Of a stretch of 10,430 nucleotides of DNA, positions 1 to 7,420 are shown in pieces (the first letter of the stretch is position 1; every line of letters begins with the position of its first letter). The stretch comes from JBGTCY01 sp041748615 (GTDB lineage Bacteria; Bacteroidota; Bacteroidia; Chitinophagales; CAIOSU01). The DNA lies in contig JBGTCY010000236.1 of the NCBI GenBank assembly GCA_041748615.1, forward strand, positions 1 through 10,430, in the 5' to 3' direction. The notes beneath the pieces were generated by a model. That model saw only the letters and a list, made by a program, of their open reading frames with translations, made no database searches and was not told the origin of the DNA. A program made the position numbers and the translations under genes.

Positions 1-1
1 C

Positions 2-346
2 GCTGAATTTATTTGGAAGGTGAATAAAAAGCACTCTTTTACTTTTGATGTGCAGGCGCAGTTAACGGAAGAAGATTTCGGAAGCTGGGTGTTCGGGCAA
101 ATCGAATACAATATCGCGCCTTGGTTTTCCATTTCGGTTTCTGATATGTACAATTATAAACCCAACCCGGAACGGATACCCGAAAAAGTACATTACTATC
201 AGTTCTTCACCTCCTTCACCTACAGTTCGCATGTGTTAACTTTAGCTTACATGAAACAAGTAGCGGGCATCATCTGCACCGGTGGCGTTTGCCGCTATGA
301 ACCGGCATTCAGCGGAGTACGTTTTACGCTTAATTCCACTTTCTGA
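2..346 (+). CDS. C-terminal part of an outer-membrane beta-barrel-like protein (DUF6029-like), 5' end cut off by the window
   Basis: The frame is open from the window edge to TGA at 344-346, giving about 114 residues; the GTG at 20 is internal and is not proposed as a start. The peptide alternates polar and aromatic residues in strand-like stretches (for example FGQIEYNIAPWFSISVSDMY and YYQFFTSFTYSSHVLTLAYM) and ends in phenylalanine, as outer-membrane barrels usually do. The final section, with GGVCRYEPAFSGVRFTL, resembles the C-terminus I remember for Bacteroidota DUF6029 proteins, whose function is unknown. Two cysteines (in IICTGGVC) could form a disulfide. The Omp28-like lipoprotein gene starts 5 bp downstream, so the two are probably co-transcribed. 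The barrel reading rests on pattern; the family name is recollection and only moderately sure. Confidence 0.55.
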   Translation, partial: AEFIWKVNKKHSFTFDVQAQLTEEDFGSWVFGQIEYNIAPWFSISVSDMYNYKPNPERIPEKVHYYQFFTSFTYSSHVLTLAYMKQVAGIICTGGVCRYEPAFSGVRFTLNSTF

Positions 347-351
347 ACAAA

Positions 352-1242
352 ATGAATAAAAATATATTTTTCCAATCTCTGAATTTAAAAAAGATTACTT
401 GCTACAGTGGAGTTCTGTATCTTTTTGTATTGTTAAACTCCTCTTGTTCTGAAATCGGTCCAAACATTGACCTTGCCGGCAACACACTGACGGACACTAC
501 TTACATTGCCACTGAAATTGAAGCACCGCAAACAAAAAATATTCTGCTGGAGGAATTTACCGGAGTGCGCTGTGTGAATTGTCCGCAAGGACATGAAGTG
601 TTGGATAATCTTGAGAACCAGCATGGCGAAAGGTTCATTGCGGTTTCCGGTCACAGCCGTTTTTTAGCGGATCCCTATCCCGGTGACCAGGATTTGCGGG
701 TGGAGGATGCGCAGGCTTTGGAAGATTTACTCGGTCCGGCTATTGCAAAACCTTCCGCTTCTGTTGACAGAGTTTTATTTCCCGGTGAAACTTCTTTGCT
801 TTATTTCACACAAAAATGGGCGGGGTATGTCAATCAGAGAATGAGTGCTTCTACTCCCGTGAATCTTTATGTTGAAACAATCTTTAACGAAAACAATCGT
901 CAACTTAACGTGACCGTCACGCTGCATTACACAACTAACGAGCCGCAGGATAACAAACTCACCATCATACTAATGGAAGACGGCATTATTACTTCGCAGC
1001 TTGGCAACAGCGGCATTGAACCACACTATGTTCAAAATCGCGTTTTGAGAAAAGTGCTGACATCAACAAACGGATTGACAATCACTGAATCAAAAACGCC
1101 CGGAAGAGTGGTGGTGAAAAGTTTTATAGCAGAAAACCTTCCTGAAATCTGGGATGTTTCCGAAATGAAATTGATTGCCTTGGTTCACCGCTCCACGGGA
1201 ACAACAGAGGTATTACAGGCGGTGGAGAAAAAAATAGACTAA
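352..1242 (+). CDS. Omp28-related lipoprotein with thioredoxin-like CxxC motif
   Basis: The 296-residue protein has a basic N-terminus and a hydrophobic stretch (about residues 19-29, GVLYLFVLLNS) ending at Cys32 in LLNSSC. This reads as a relaxed lipoprotein signal, so the mature protein is probably lipid-anchored in the envelope. A thioredoxin-like start follows: NILLEEFTGVRCVNCPQGHE, with Cys74 and Cys77 forming CVNC. This 'EEFTG..C.NCP' pattern is typical of the Omp28-related family of Bacteroidota, first described in Porphyromonas gingivalis. The rest is rich in beta-type sequence (for example QLNVTVTLHYTT). The active-site pair suggests thiol-disulfide chemistry, but many family members have no demonstrated activity. 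The ATG is 5 bp after the preceding stop and no Shine-Dalgarno is visible, as is usual in this phylum. Likely partners are the upstream barrel gene and possibly kmo, 38 bp downstream. Confidence 0.8.
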   Translation: MNKNIFFQSLNLKKITCYSGVLYLFVLLNSSCSEIGPNIDLAGNTLTDTTYIATEIEAPQTKNILLEEFTGVRCVNCPQGHEVLDNLENQHGERFIAVSGHSRFLADPYPGDQDLRVEDAQALEDLLGPAIAKPSASVDRVLFPGETSLLYFTQKWAGYVNQRMSASTPVNLYVETIFNENNRQLNVTVTLHYTTNEPQDNKLTIILMEDGIITSQLGNSGIEPHYVQNRVLRKVLTSTNGLTITESKTPGRVVVKSFIAENLPEIWDVSEMKLIALVHRSTGTTEVLQAVEKKID

Positions 1243-1280
1243 ATGATTTGTCAGTGATAAATAATCAATCTTAACACAAA

Positions 1281-2618
1281 ATGCCTCAAGCCTCCATCAT
1301 CGGTTCCGGTTTAGTTGGCTCGCTTTGGGCGATATTTTTAGCGCAGCGCGGCTACAAAGTGAACGTGTATGAAAAACGTCCTGACATGCGCAAACAGCAG
1401 ATTGGAGGCGGCAGGTCTATCAATCTGGCTTTGAGTCATCGCGGACTAAAAGCGCTTCATGCCGTGGGATTGGAAAATGAAATCCGGCAGATGGCAATAC
1501 CGATGCACGGCAGAATGATTCACCACCTTGACGGCACTACGGAACTGCAACCTTATGGCAAACAAGTCGAATATATTAATTCCATTTCGCGCGGAGGTCT
1601 GAATGAATTGTTGATGAACCATGCTGAAGCGGCAGGTGCCGCCATCCATTTTGAACAACCCAGCCAGGAATATGATTTTCAAAAAAAAGAAATCCGGAAC
1701 GGTGATTCGTTCACACAATCAGATTTGATTTTTGGAACAGATGGCGCGTTTTCCATTGTACGGGGTTCATTGGAAAAAAGGGACCGTTTTAATTATTCGC
1801 AGCGCTATCTCGAACATGGTTACAAAGAACTGCATATTCATCCCGATGAGGATGATGGATTCAAAATGTATCAAAACGCATTGCACATTTGGCCCCGAAA
1901 AAGTTTTATGCTGATTGCTTTGCCCAACTTGGATGGCAGTTTTACGGTCACACTATTTTTAGCATTTGAAGGGAAGTATGCTTTTGAACATCTGACTGAT
2001 GAAGTCTCTGTGATGCATTTTTTCAATGAACAGTTTCCGGATGCGGTTCCGCTGATGCCATCACTTACCCGGGATTTTTTCAAAAATCCTACCTCTTCGT
2101 TGGTTACTGTTCAATGTTTTCCGTGGTCTGCCGATAATAAAGTATTGTTATTGGGTGATGCTGCTCACGCGATTGTTCCTTTTTACGGGCAGGGTATGAA
2201 TGCCGGCTTTGAAGACTGCTCGATTTTAAATGAAATGATGACGCAACATCAGGATGACTGGAATAAAATCATACCGGCATTCGAACGCACGCGCAAACCG
2301 GATGCTGACGCGATTGCGGAACTCGCTTTGAGAAATTTTATTGAAATGCGCGACCTTGTTGCAGACAAAAATTTCCTGCTCCGGAAAAAAATCGAGAAAC
2401 TTCTGCATGAGCGTTACCCGCATAAGTTTTTGCCTTTGTACTCGATGGTTTCATTCAGTGACATTCCCTATTCAAAAGCATTGGCATTGGGGAAAAAACA
2501 TGATGCCTTTTTCTCTCAAAAAAATAATCTACAGGAGTTGGAGTTAGAAATAGAATCAAGGGCAACTTCCACTTTGCTTGATAGTTGGATGAACGAGTTG
2601 GAAAGTTTTTCCGGTTGA
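1281..2618 (+). CDS. kmo: Kynurenine 3-monooxygenase (FAD-dependent hydroxylase)
   Basis: This enzyme hydroxylates L-kynurenine to 3-hydroxykynurenine with NADPH and O2, in tryptophan degradation and de novo NAD synthesis. The 445-residue length fits bacterial KMO, and no C-terminal membrane anchor like that of the mitochondrial enzyme is visible. An FAD Rossmann motif GSGLVG occupies residues 8-13, with Glu31 at the end of the second strand (VNVYEKR). The KMO-typical block GGGRSINLALSHRG lies at about 42-55, with Arg45. The second FAD motif runs from Gly292-Asp293 through GDAAHAIVPFYGQGMNAG (292-309). No kynureninase, tryptophan dioxygenase or 3-hydroxyanthranilate dioxygenase gene is in the window, so pathway partners must lie elsewhere. 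The start is 38 bp after the Omp28-like gene with no Shine-Dalgarno; MPQASIIGSGLVG leaves the expected short N-terminus before the first strand. Family assignment is firm; activity is inferred. Confidence 0.94.
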   Translation: MPQASIIGSGLVGSLWAIFLAQRGYKVNVYEKRPDMRKQQIGGGRSINLALSHRGLKALHAVGLENEIRQMAIPMHGRMIHHLDGTTELQPYGKQVEYINSISRGGLNELLMNHAEAAGAAIHFEQPSQEYDFQKKEIRNGDSFTQSDLIFGTDGAFSIVRGSLEKRDRFNYSQRYLEHGYKELHIHPDEDDGFKMYQNALHIWPRKSFMLIALPNLDGSFTVTLFLAFEGKYAFEHLTDEVSVMHFFNEQFPDAVPLMPSLTRDFFKNPTSSLVTVQCFPWSADNKVLLLGDAAHAIVPFYGQGMNAGFEDCSILNEMMTQHQDDWNKIIPAFERTRKPDADAIAELALRNFIEMRDLVADKNFLLRKKIEKLLHERYPHKFLPLYSMVSFSDIPYSKALALGKKHDAFFSQKNNLQELELEIESRATSTLLDSWMNELESFSG

Positions 2619-2650
2619 TTCAACCAACATCAAACAACCGCCTTTCGGTT
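2612..2650 (+). promoter_or_regulatory. Overlapping short inverted repeats between kmo and the protease gene
   Basis: Four short complementary segments lie across the kmo stop codon and the gap: CGGTTG (2612-2617), CAACC (2621-2625), CAACCG (2635-2640) and CGGTT (2646-2650). The first can pair with the second or third, and the fourth with the third or second, so alternative hairpins exclude one another. No strong T-run follows, so a simple intrinsic terminator is not clear. It could be a weak terminator, an attenuator-like element, or chance. The stems are only 5-6 bp. Confidence 0.25.
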
Positions 2651-2664
2651 AACTTTAAGCTATA

Positions 2665-4734
2665 ATGATATTTTTCAGATTTCCTTTTTTCCTGCTTCTC
2701 TTTTTTATTCCCACGAACTTACTCGCGCAGGAACATGTGCAAGGACAGGTCATCGTGCAACTTGACCGAACAACCTCTGTGCATGAATTGACCTCACAAT
2801 TATCTTTTTCCGGTGACATCACTACTCAACTTCTCTCCCGTTCATGGAATATCTGGTTAATTGAATTTTCTTTTGATGATGAAAAAATGATGCTTGAGAG
2901 GATAAAAAAGATTCCGTTTGTAAAACTCGCGCAACTCAACCGCACTGTTGAATTCAGGGAACTCATTCCCGATGACCCGCTTTTTTCCGACCAATGGAAT
3001 CTGAAAAATACCGGGCAATTGACCGGCAAACCGGGCGCGGATGTCAGCGCGACCAAAGCCTGGGAATTAGGAACAGGAGGCATCACCGCGACAGGCGATA
3101 CGATTGTGATTGCCGTCATTGACCAGGGTTTCGACCTACTGCATGAAGATTTGCGTTACTGGAAAAATATCCATGATATTCCGAATAATGGAATTGACGA
3201 TGACCAAAATGGTTACATAGATGATTATGACGGCTGGAACGCGGGGAATAACACCGGCAGCCTTCCTGTAAGACATCATGGAACGCATGTGGCAGGCATT
3301 GCGGCTGCAGCGGGTAACAATCACACAGGTGTTGCCGGTGTCGCTTTCGATGCGAAAATCCTTCCGGTAACGGTTGACAATTATTTGGTGGAGTCGCAGG
3401 TTGTGAATGCTTACAGCTATATTTTTGAAATGCGAAAAAAATATAATATCACCGGTGGAGTGGAAGGCGCTTTCATTGTCGCGACCAATTCTTCTTTTGG
3501 TATCAACTTCGGAAAACCGGAGGATTATCCTTTGTGGTCAGCCATGTATGACTCGCTGGGCAGTGTCGGAATTCTGAATGCCGCTTCAACCATCAACCTT
3601 GGTGTGGATGTGGAAATCACCAGCGACATTCCCTCAAATTGCGAGAGTGAACATTTAATCATTGCCACCAATACCAACCGTTATGATTTTCTGAGCGGCA
3701 GTTCCGGATATGGAAAAAAATCTGTGGACATTGGCGCGCCCGGCACCGCCATTCTCTCCACCACTACCGGAAACGGATATCTCAATTCCACCGGCACTTC
3801 CATGTCTGCTCCACATGTGGCAGGAGCGGTGGCATTAATGTATAGTGTTGCCTGCGACAGTTTCATGCTGGCTTATCATGCTGCGCCAGAAAGTATGGCG
3901 CTCATCATCAAAGATTATCTTCTGCGCGGCAGCGACATTCTTCCAAGCCTTGACAATAAAACAGTTTCAGGCGGGAGGCTCAATTTATTTAACAGCATGA
4001 ACATGTTCATCAATGAATTGTGCAATGATTGTTTCGAAATAGAAAATATCACCTCTGCCGTTGATTGTTACGGCATTGAAAACGGAACCATCACCCTCAC
4101 CGTTTCAAACGGCACACCGCCTTACGCCTATGAGTGGTCAACCGGTGACAGCAACCCTGCGCTTCAGAATTTAGATAGAGGTAAATACATGGTTAAAATC
4201 ATTGATGCTTCCGGGTGTGAAAAGGATGCTTATTTTGAAATCCTGCAGCCGGAACCATTGCTCATCAATTTGATTGGCGACAGCGTTGCCGGTACAGCGG
4301 CAGCTTTCGTTAATGGCGGCACTCCCCCATATTTTTTTCAATGGAATGACGCGAATCAATCCACCGGTAATATCCTGCATGATTTGCCCGGTGGCATTTA
4401 CACACTCACCGTTACGGATGCCAATGGATGTATGAGTGTTGAGTTTGTAGAGGTCGGAAATATTACAACAGTGCTACGGCACGAAAAAGAAAATTCCCGT
4501 TTGAATATTTACCCCAATCCCGTGCAATCTTTTTTATGGATTGAAATTGAAGATTTTGAAAAAGCCGGTTTTTTGCAAGTGGAAATTTTTGATATTGCAG
4601 GTAAACTGATTTTTGTTAAAAATATTTCTGAAGAAAAAACACAAATTATTTTTTCAAATTTTCCGCGGGGAAGCTATTTCATAAAAATCATGGATGAAAG
4701 AAATGTCTGGACAAAAAAGCTGGTGCGCTTATAA
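2665..4734 (+). CDS. Secreted subtilisin-like (S8) serine protease with SprB-type repeats and T9SS sorting domain
   Basis: The 689-residue protein starts with a signal peptide (hydrophobic residues 3-20, probable cleavage after Ala21 in NLLA-QEH). A fervidolysin-like prodomain follows (about 25-95). The S8 catalytic domain has Asp153 (VIDQGFD), His205 (HGTHVAG) and Ser379 (GTSMSAPHVAGA). A calcium-loop-like acidic stretch lies at 174-192 (NNGIDDDQNGYIDDYDGWN). Two SprB/PKD-like repeats follow, at about 460-530 and 535-600; each has a TPPY motif (484-487, 553-556) and a DAxGC end (514-518, 585-589). The last 77 residues, with YPNP at 616-619 and a final KKLVRL, form a T9SS type A sorting domain, which directs export across the outer membrane and is then removed. 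The likely role is extracellular or surface proteolysis. The usual GN oxyanion motif is replaced by NAASTIN (Asn311 is the candidate). A weak -7-like TAACTTTA at 2650-2657 precedes the ATG. Substrate is unknown. Confidence 0.93.
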   Translation: MIFFRFPFFLLLFFIPTNLLAQEHVQGQVIVQLDRTTSVHELTSQLSFSGDITTQLLSRSWNIWLIEFSFDDEKMMLERIKKIPFVKLAQLNRTVEFRELIPDDPLFSDQWNLKNTGQLTGKPGADVSATKAWELGTGGITATGDTIVIAVIDQGFDLLHEDLRYWKNIHDIPNNGIDDDQNGYIDDYDGWNAGNNTGSLPVRHHGTHVAGIAAAAGNNHTGVAGVAFDAKILPVTVDNYLVESQVVNAYSYIFEMRKKYNITGGVEGAFIVATNSSFGINFGKPEDYPLWSAMYDSLGSVGILNAASTINLGVDVEITSDIPSNCESEHLIIATNTNRYDFLSGSSGYGKKSVDIGAPGTAILSTTTGNGYLNSTGTSMSAPHVAGAVALMYSVACDSFMLAYHAAPESMALIIKDYLLRGSDILPSLDNKTVSGGRLNLFNSMNMFINELCNDCFEIENITSAVDCYGIENGTITLTVSNGTPPYAYEWSTGDSNPALQNLDRGKYMVKIIDASGCEKDAYFEILQPEPLLINLIGDSVAGTAAAFVNGGTPPYFFQWNDANQSTGNILHDLPGGIYTLTVTDANGCMSVEFVEVGNITTVLRHEKENSRLNIYPNPVQSFLWIEIEDFEKAGFLQVEIFDIAGKLIFVKNISEEKTQIIFSNFPRGSYFIKIMDERNVWTKKLVRL

Positions 4735-4751
4735 ATGATTTCAGATTCTTC

Positions 4752-4790
4752 TGTTTATCTTCGGGAGGATACATTTTTAATTTTATTTTT
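4752..4790 (+). terminator. Candidate terminator after the protease gene; copy 1 of a repeated hairpin
   Basis: Seventeen bases after the protease stop, TGT (4752-4754) and ATC (4757-4759) pair with GAT (4768-4770) and ACA (4771-4773), with TT bulged and a loop containing TTCGGGAG. A T-rich tract (4774-4790) follows, as in an intrinsic terminator, although the stem is short and A+T-rich. The core TTCGGGAGGATACAT recurs with one change at 7350-7364. The rest of the gap to recJ (4791-4835) shows nothing I can name. Confidence 0.4.
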
Positions 4791-4835
4791 TCTATGAAAC
4801 ATCCGGCTTCCTGATTTTAGAAGTTCTTCATTAAC

Positions 4836-6593
4836 ATGCAAAAACGCTGGAACATATCAATAGTTGACGAGAAGCAAGCGCTTCAACTTCAAAATGAATT
4901 AAACATTCATCCTGTTTTGTGCCGGATGCTGGTTAATCGAGGCATAAAAAATTATGATGAAGCCAAGCTTTTTTTTCGTCCGCAATTAACACATCTGCAC
5001 GACCCGTTTTTAATGACGGACATGAACAAAGCCGTATCGCGCATTGAACAGGCATTGAGGGATGAAGAAAATATTTTGGTTTATGGCGATTATGATGTGG
5101 ATGGCACAACCGCTGTTGCGCTCATGTATTCATTTTTAAGTGAATTCTATAACCGGGTGGATTACTATGTGCCGCATCGTTACCGCGAAGGTTATGGAAT
5201 TTCATTCCAGGGAATTGACTACGCGCATCAAAAAGGTTGTAAGTTGATTATCGCCTTGGATTGCGGAATCAAGTCCATTGAAAAAGTGCAATACGCAAAT
5301 GAACGCGGCATTGATTTTATTATCTGCGACCACCATTTGCCGGGAGATGAACTGCCACAGGCACATGCTATTCTTGACCCGAAGCGGGAAGACTGTCATT
5401 ATCCCTACAAGGAATTGAGCGGTTGCGGAATCGGGTTTAAACTCATCGAGGCTTTTGCCGAAAACAATCACATTCCGTTTGAGGAAGTTGAAAAATATTC
5501 TGACCTCGTTGCCGTGAGCATCGCTTCCGACATTGTTCCGATTACCGGAGAAAACCGGGTGCTGGCATTTTACGGCATGAAACGCATCAACGAAAATCCC
5601 CGCAAAGGATTGAAGTCGCTCATTGAAGCCAGCAAATTGAAAAAGCAACTGACCATTTCCGATGTGGTTTTCATGCTGGGACCGCGCATCAACGCAGCCG
5701 GACGCATGGATGATGCCCGTGATGCCGTGAAACTGCTGATTTCAGAAACGCATGAAATTGCCGAAGCGAATGCCGAAACATTGAATCAAAAAAATACCGA
5801 GCGCAGGTTAGTGGATAAAGACATCACTTTTGAAGCGCTAGAAATGATTCAGCAGGATGTCGCTTTGCAAAACAAAAAAACAACCGTGCTCGTGCAGCCT
5901 CACTGGCATAAAGGCGTGATTGGCATTGTCGCGTCAAGGCTCACGGAAACCTACTATCGCCCAACCATCATTTTTACGGAGAGCAATGGAATGCTGACCG
6001 GCTCCGCGCGTTCAGTGAGAGGGTTTAATATTCATGAGGCAATCAAGTCATGCGGTGATTTGCTGGAGCAGTTTGGCGGACACGCATTTGCCGCGGGAAT
6101 GAGTTTGAAAAAAGAAAATTTTGAAGCATTTCAGCAACGCTTTGAAGAAATCGTGGCGGCAACCATCGAAGATGCAATGCTCATTCCGGAAATTACTGTG
6201 GATGCCGAGTTGAATTTCACCGAAATCAATGATAAGTTTTACAACATCATCTCTCAGTTTGCGCCCTTCGGTCCCGGCAACATGAAGCCGGTTTTTGTCA
6301 GCCGTGCCGTGCGTGACAGAGGATATTCACGCATCGTAGGAGACGACCATCTGAAACTCGACCTCACACAGGATGCAGGCAGAAGTTGCAAAGGCATCGC
6401 ATTCGGGTTCAGCCATTTTGCGGAAAAAATTCTGCACAGCGGAAATGAAAAACGCTTTGACATTTGCTACACCCTGGAAGAAAATATATGGCAGGGTATC
6501 CGGAATATTGAGTTGAATGTAAAGGATATAAAAATTCCGGAAAATGAATTTTCCATTTCAAAAGAAATCAACTACACGAATCAAATCACATGA
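4836..6593 (+). CDS. recJ: Single-stranded-DNA-specific exonuclease RecJ
   Basis: RecJ is a cytoplasmic 5'-3' single-strand DNA exonuclease of the DHH phosphoesterase superfamily, acting in recombination, mismatch and base-excision repair. At 585 residues it is close to the E. coli protein (577). Motif I is VYGDYDVDGTT (82-92), with metal-binding Asp85, Asp87 and Asp89. Another conserved aspartate sits in LDCGI, and the DHH signature is Asp165-His166-His167. LGPRINAAGRM lies at about 281-291. The DHHA1 part has HWHKGVIGIVASRL, GSARSVRGFNIHEA and GGH at 414-416, followed by the OB-fold-like C-terminal region (FAPFGPGNMKPVF). All expected motifs are present and uninterrupted. The ATG is followed by a normal RecJ N-terminus, with no Shine-Dalgarno upstream. 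Its stop overlaps the lptB start by 4 bp (ATGA), so the two genes are almost certainly one transcript with coupled translation. Confidence 0.96.
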   Translation: MQKRWNISIVDEKQALQLQNELNIHPVLCRMLVNRGIKNYDEAKLFFRPQLTHLHDPFLMTDMNKAVSRIEQALRDEENILVYGDYDVDGTTAVALMYSFLSEFYNRVDYYVPHRYREGYGISFQGIDYAHQKGCKLIIALDCGIKSIEKVQYANERGIDFIICDHHLPGDELPQAHAILDPKREDCHYPYKELSGCGIGFKLIEAFAENNHIPFEEVEKYSDLVAVSIASDIVPITGENRVLAFYGMKRINENPRKGLKSLIEASKLKKQLTISDVVFMLGPRINAAGRMDDARDAVKLLISETHEIAEANAETLNQKNTERRLVDKDITFEALEMIQQDVALQNKKTTVLVQPHWHKGVIGIVASRLTETYYRPTIIFTESNGMLTGSARSVRGFNIHEAIKSCGDLLEQFGGHAFAAGMSLKKENFEAFQQRFEEIVAATIEDAMLIPEITVDAELNFTEINDKFYNIISQFAPFGPGNMKPVFVSRAVRDRGYSRIVGDDHLKLDLTQDAGRSCKGIAFGFSHFAEKILHSGNEKRFDICYTLEENIWQGIRNIELNVKDIKIPENEFSISKEINYTNQIT

Positions 6594-7336
6594 AACTCCG
6601 GGCAGAAAATTTAGTGAAATCCTACAAAGGAAGAAAAGTAGTGAACGATGTTTCTGTGGAAGTGAATCGCGGGGAAATAGTCGGTTTGTTGGGACCGAAT
6701 GGCGCGGGAAAAACCACTACGTTTTACATGATGGTCGGCTTAATCAAAGCGGAATCGGGTAAAATATTTTTAGAAAATACAGAAATTACTTCATTGCCGA
6801 TGTACAAGCGGGCGCAAATGGGAATTGGGTATTTGCCCCAGGAAGCTTCGGTGTTCCGCAAACTTTCAGTTGAAGATAATATTCTGTCCGTTTTGGAATT
6901 CACTTCACTATCGCGTCAGCAGCAATTAACCAAAATGGAAAGCCTGCTTTCCGAGTTCGGATTATCGCATGTCAGAAAAAGCAAAGGTATTGTCTTATCT
7001 GGCGGTGAACGCAGACGCACAGAAATCGCACGTGCGCTGGCGGTTGACCCGAAATTCATCCTGTTGGACGAACCTTTTGCCGGTATTGACCCGATAGCCG
7101 TGGAAGATATTCAACGCATCGTCTCCCGTCTAAAATTTAAAAACATCGGTATCCTCATTACTGACCATAATGTGCAGGAAACGCTTTCCATCACCGACCG
7201 CGCCTATCTGCTGGTGGAAGGAAAAATTTTCAGAGCAGGCAATGCGGAAGAATTAGCGCAGGATGAACAGGTGCGGAAAGTTTACCTCGGTGAAAGTTTT
7301 GTTTTGAAAGAGAGAAAAGTTTTTACGGAGGAATAA
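6590..7336 (+). CDS. lptB: LPS export ABC transporter ATP-binding protein LptB
   Basis: LptB is the cytoplasmic ATPase that, as a dimer with LptF/LptG, extracts lipopolysaccharide from the inner membrane and drives it to the outer membrane. The 248-residue length is normal. Walker A is GPNGAGKT (35-42). The Q-loop is GYLPQEASVFRKL with Gln84, and the 'QEASVFR' wording is characteristic of LptB. The signature is LSGGERRRTEIARAL (136-150). Walker B is FILLDEP with Asp160 and catalytic Glu161. AGIDPIAVEDIQ and the switch histidine His193 in ITDHNVQETL also match. The start codon lies inside the recJ stop (ATGA overlap). No lptA, lptC, lptF or lptG gene is present here, so the other parts are encoded elsewhere. 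The short extension after YLGESF is ordinary. Confidence 0.95.
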   Translation: MKLRAENLVKSYKGRKVVNDVSVEVNRGEIVGLLGPNGAGKTTTFYMMVGLIKAESGKIFLENTEITSLPMYKRAQMGIGYLPQEASVFRKLSVEDNILSVLEFTSLSRQQQLTKMESLLSEFGLSHVRKSKGIVLSGGERRRTEIARALAVDPKFILLDEPFAGIDPIAVEDIQRIVSRLKFKNIGILITDHNVQETLSITDRAYLLVEGKIFRAGNAEELAQDEQVRKVYLGESFVLKERKVFTEE

Positions 7337-7342
7337 TTTTTC

Positions 7343-7364
7343 TGTCATTTTCGGGATGATACAT
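7343..7364 (+). repeat. Copy 2 of the TTCGGGAnGATACAT hairpin motif, after lptB
   Basis: Seven bases after the lptB stop, TGTCAT (7343-7348) pairs with ATG (7356-7358) and ACA (7361-7363), with AT bulged. The loop side carries TTCGGG as in copy 1 at 4752-4774. The core at 7350-7364 differs from copy 1 at a single position (T for G), and both copies are preceded by TTCTG. Each copy sits just downstream of a plus-strand gene, one before and one after recJ-lptB. A 3'-end processing or terminator role is possible, but two copies are too few to define a family. Confidence 0.4.
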
Positions 7365-7365
7365 C

Positions 7366-7405
7366 TTTCCCTGAAAATATTTTTGAGAAAAAATTCGAAG
7401 GGAAA
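7366..7405. terminator. Candidate hairpin between convergent lptB and fumC
   Basis: TTTCCCT (7366-7372) is the exact complement of AGGGAAA (7399-7405). Inside it, a T-rich and an A-rich arm (about 7380-7384 and 7386-7393) can extend the pairing. It lies in the 84-bp gap between converging genes, where a two-way terminator would be expected. Only AATTT follows on the plus strand and no T-run on the minus strand, so the call is weak. Confidence 0.35.
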
Positions 7406-7420
7406 AATTTCAAAACTGCA

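Noticed and set aside
5202..5648. 148-codon minus-strand frame inside recJ
   Set aside because: It is fully antisense to a strongly conserved part of RecJ and has no recognisable protein character.
6544..6762. 72-codon plus-strand frame across the recJ/lptB junction
   Set aside because: It is out of frame with both intact genes and covers the LptB Walker A region in the wrong frame.
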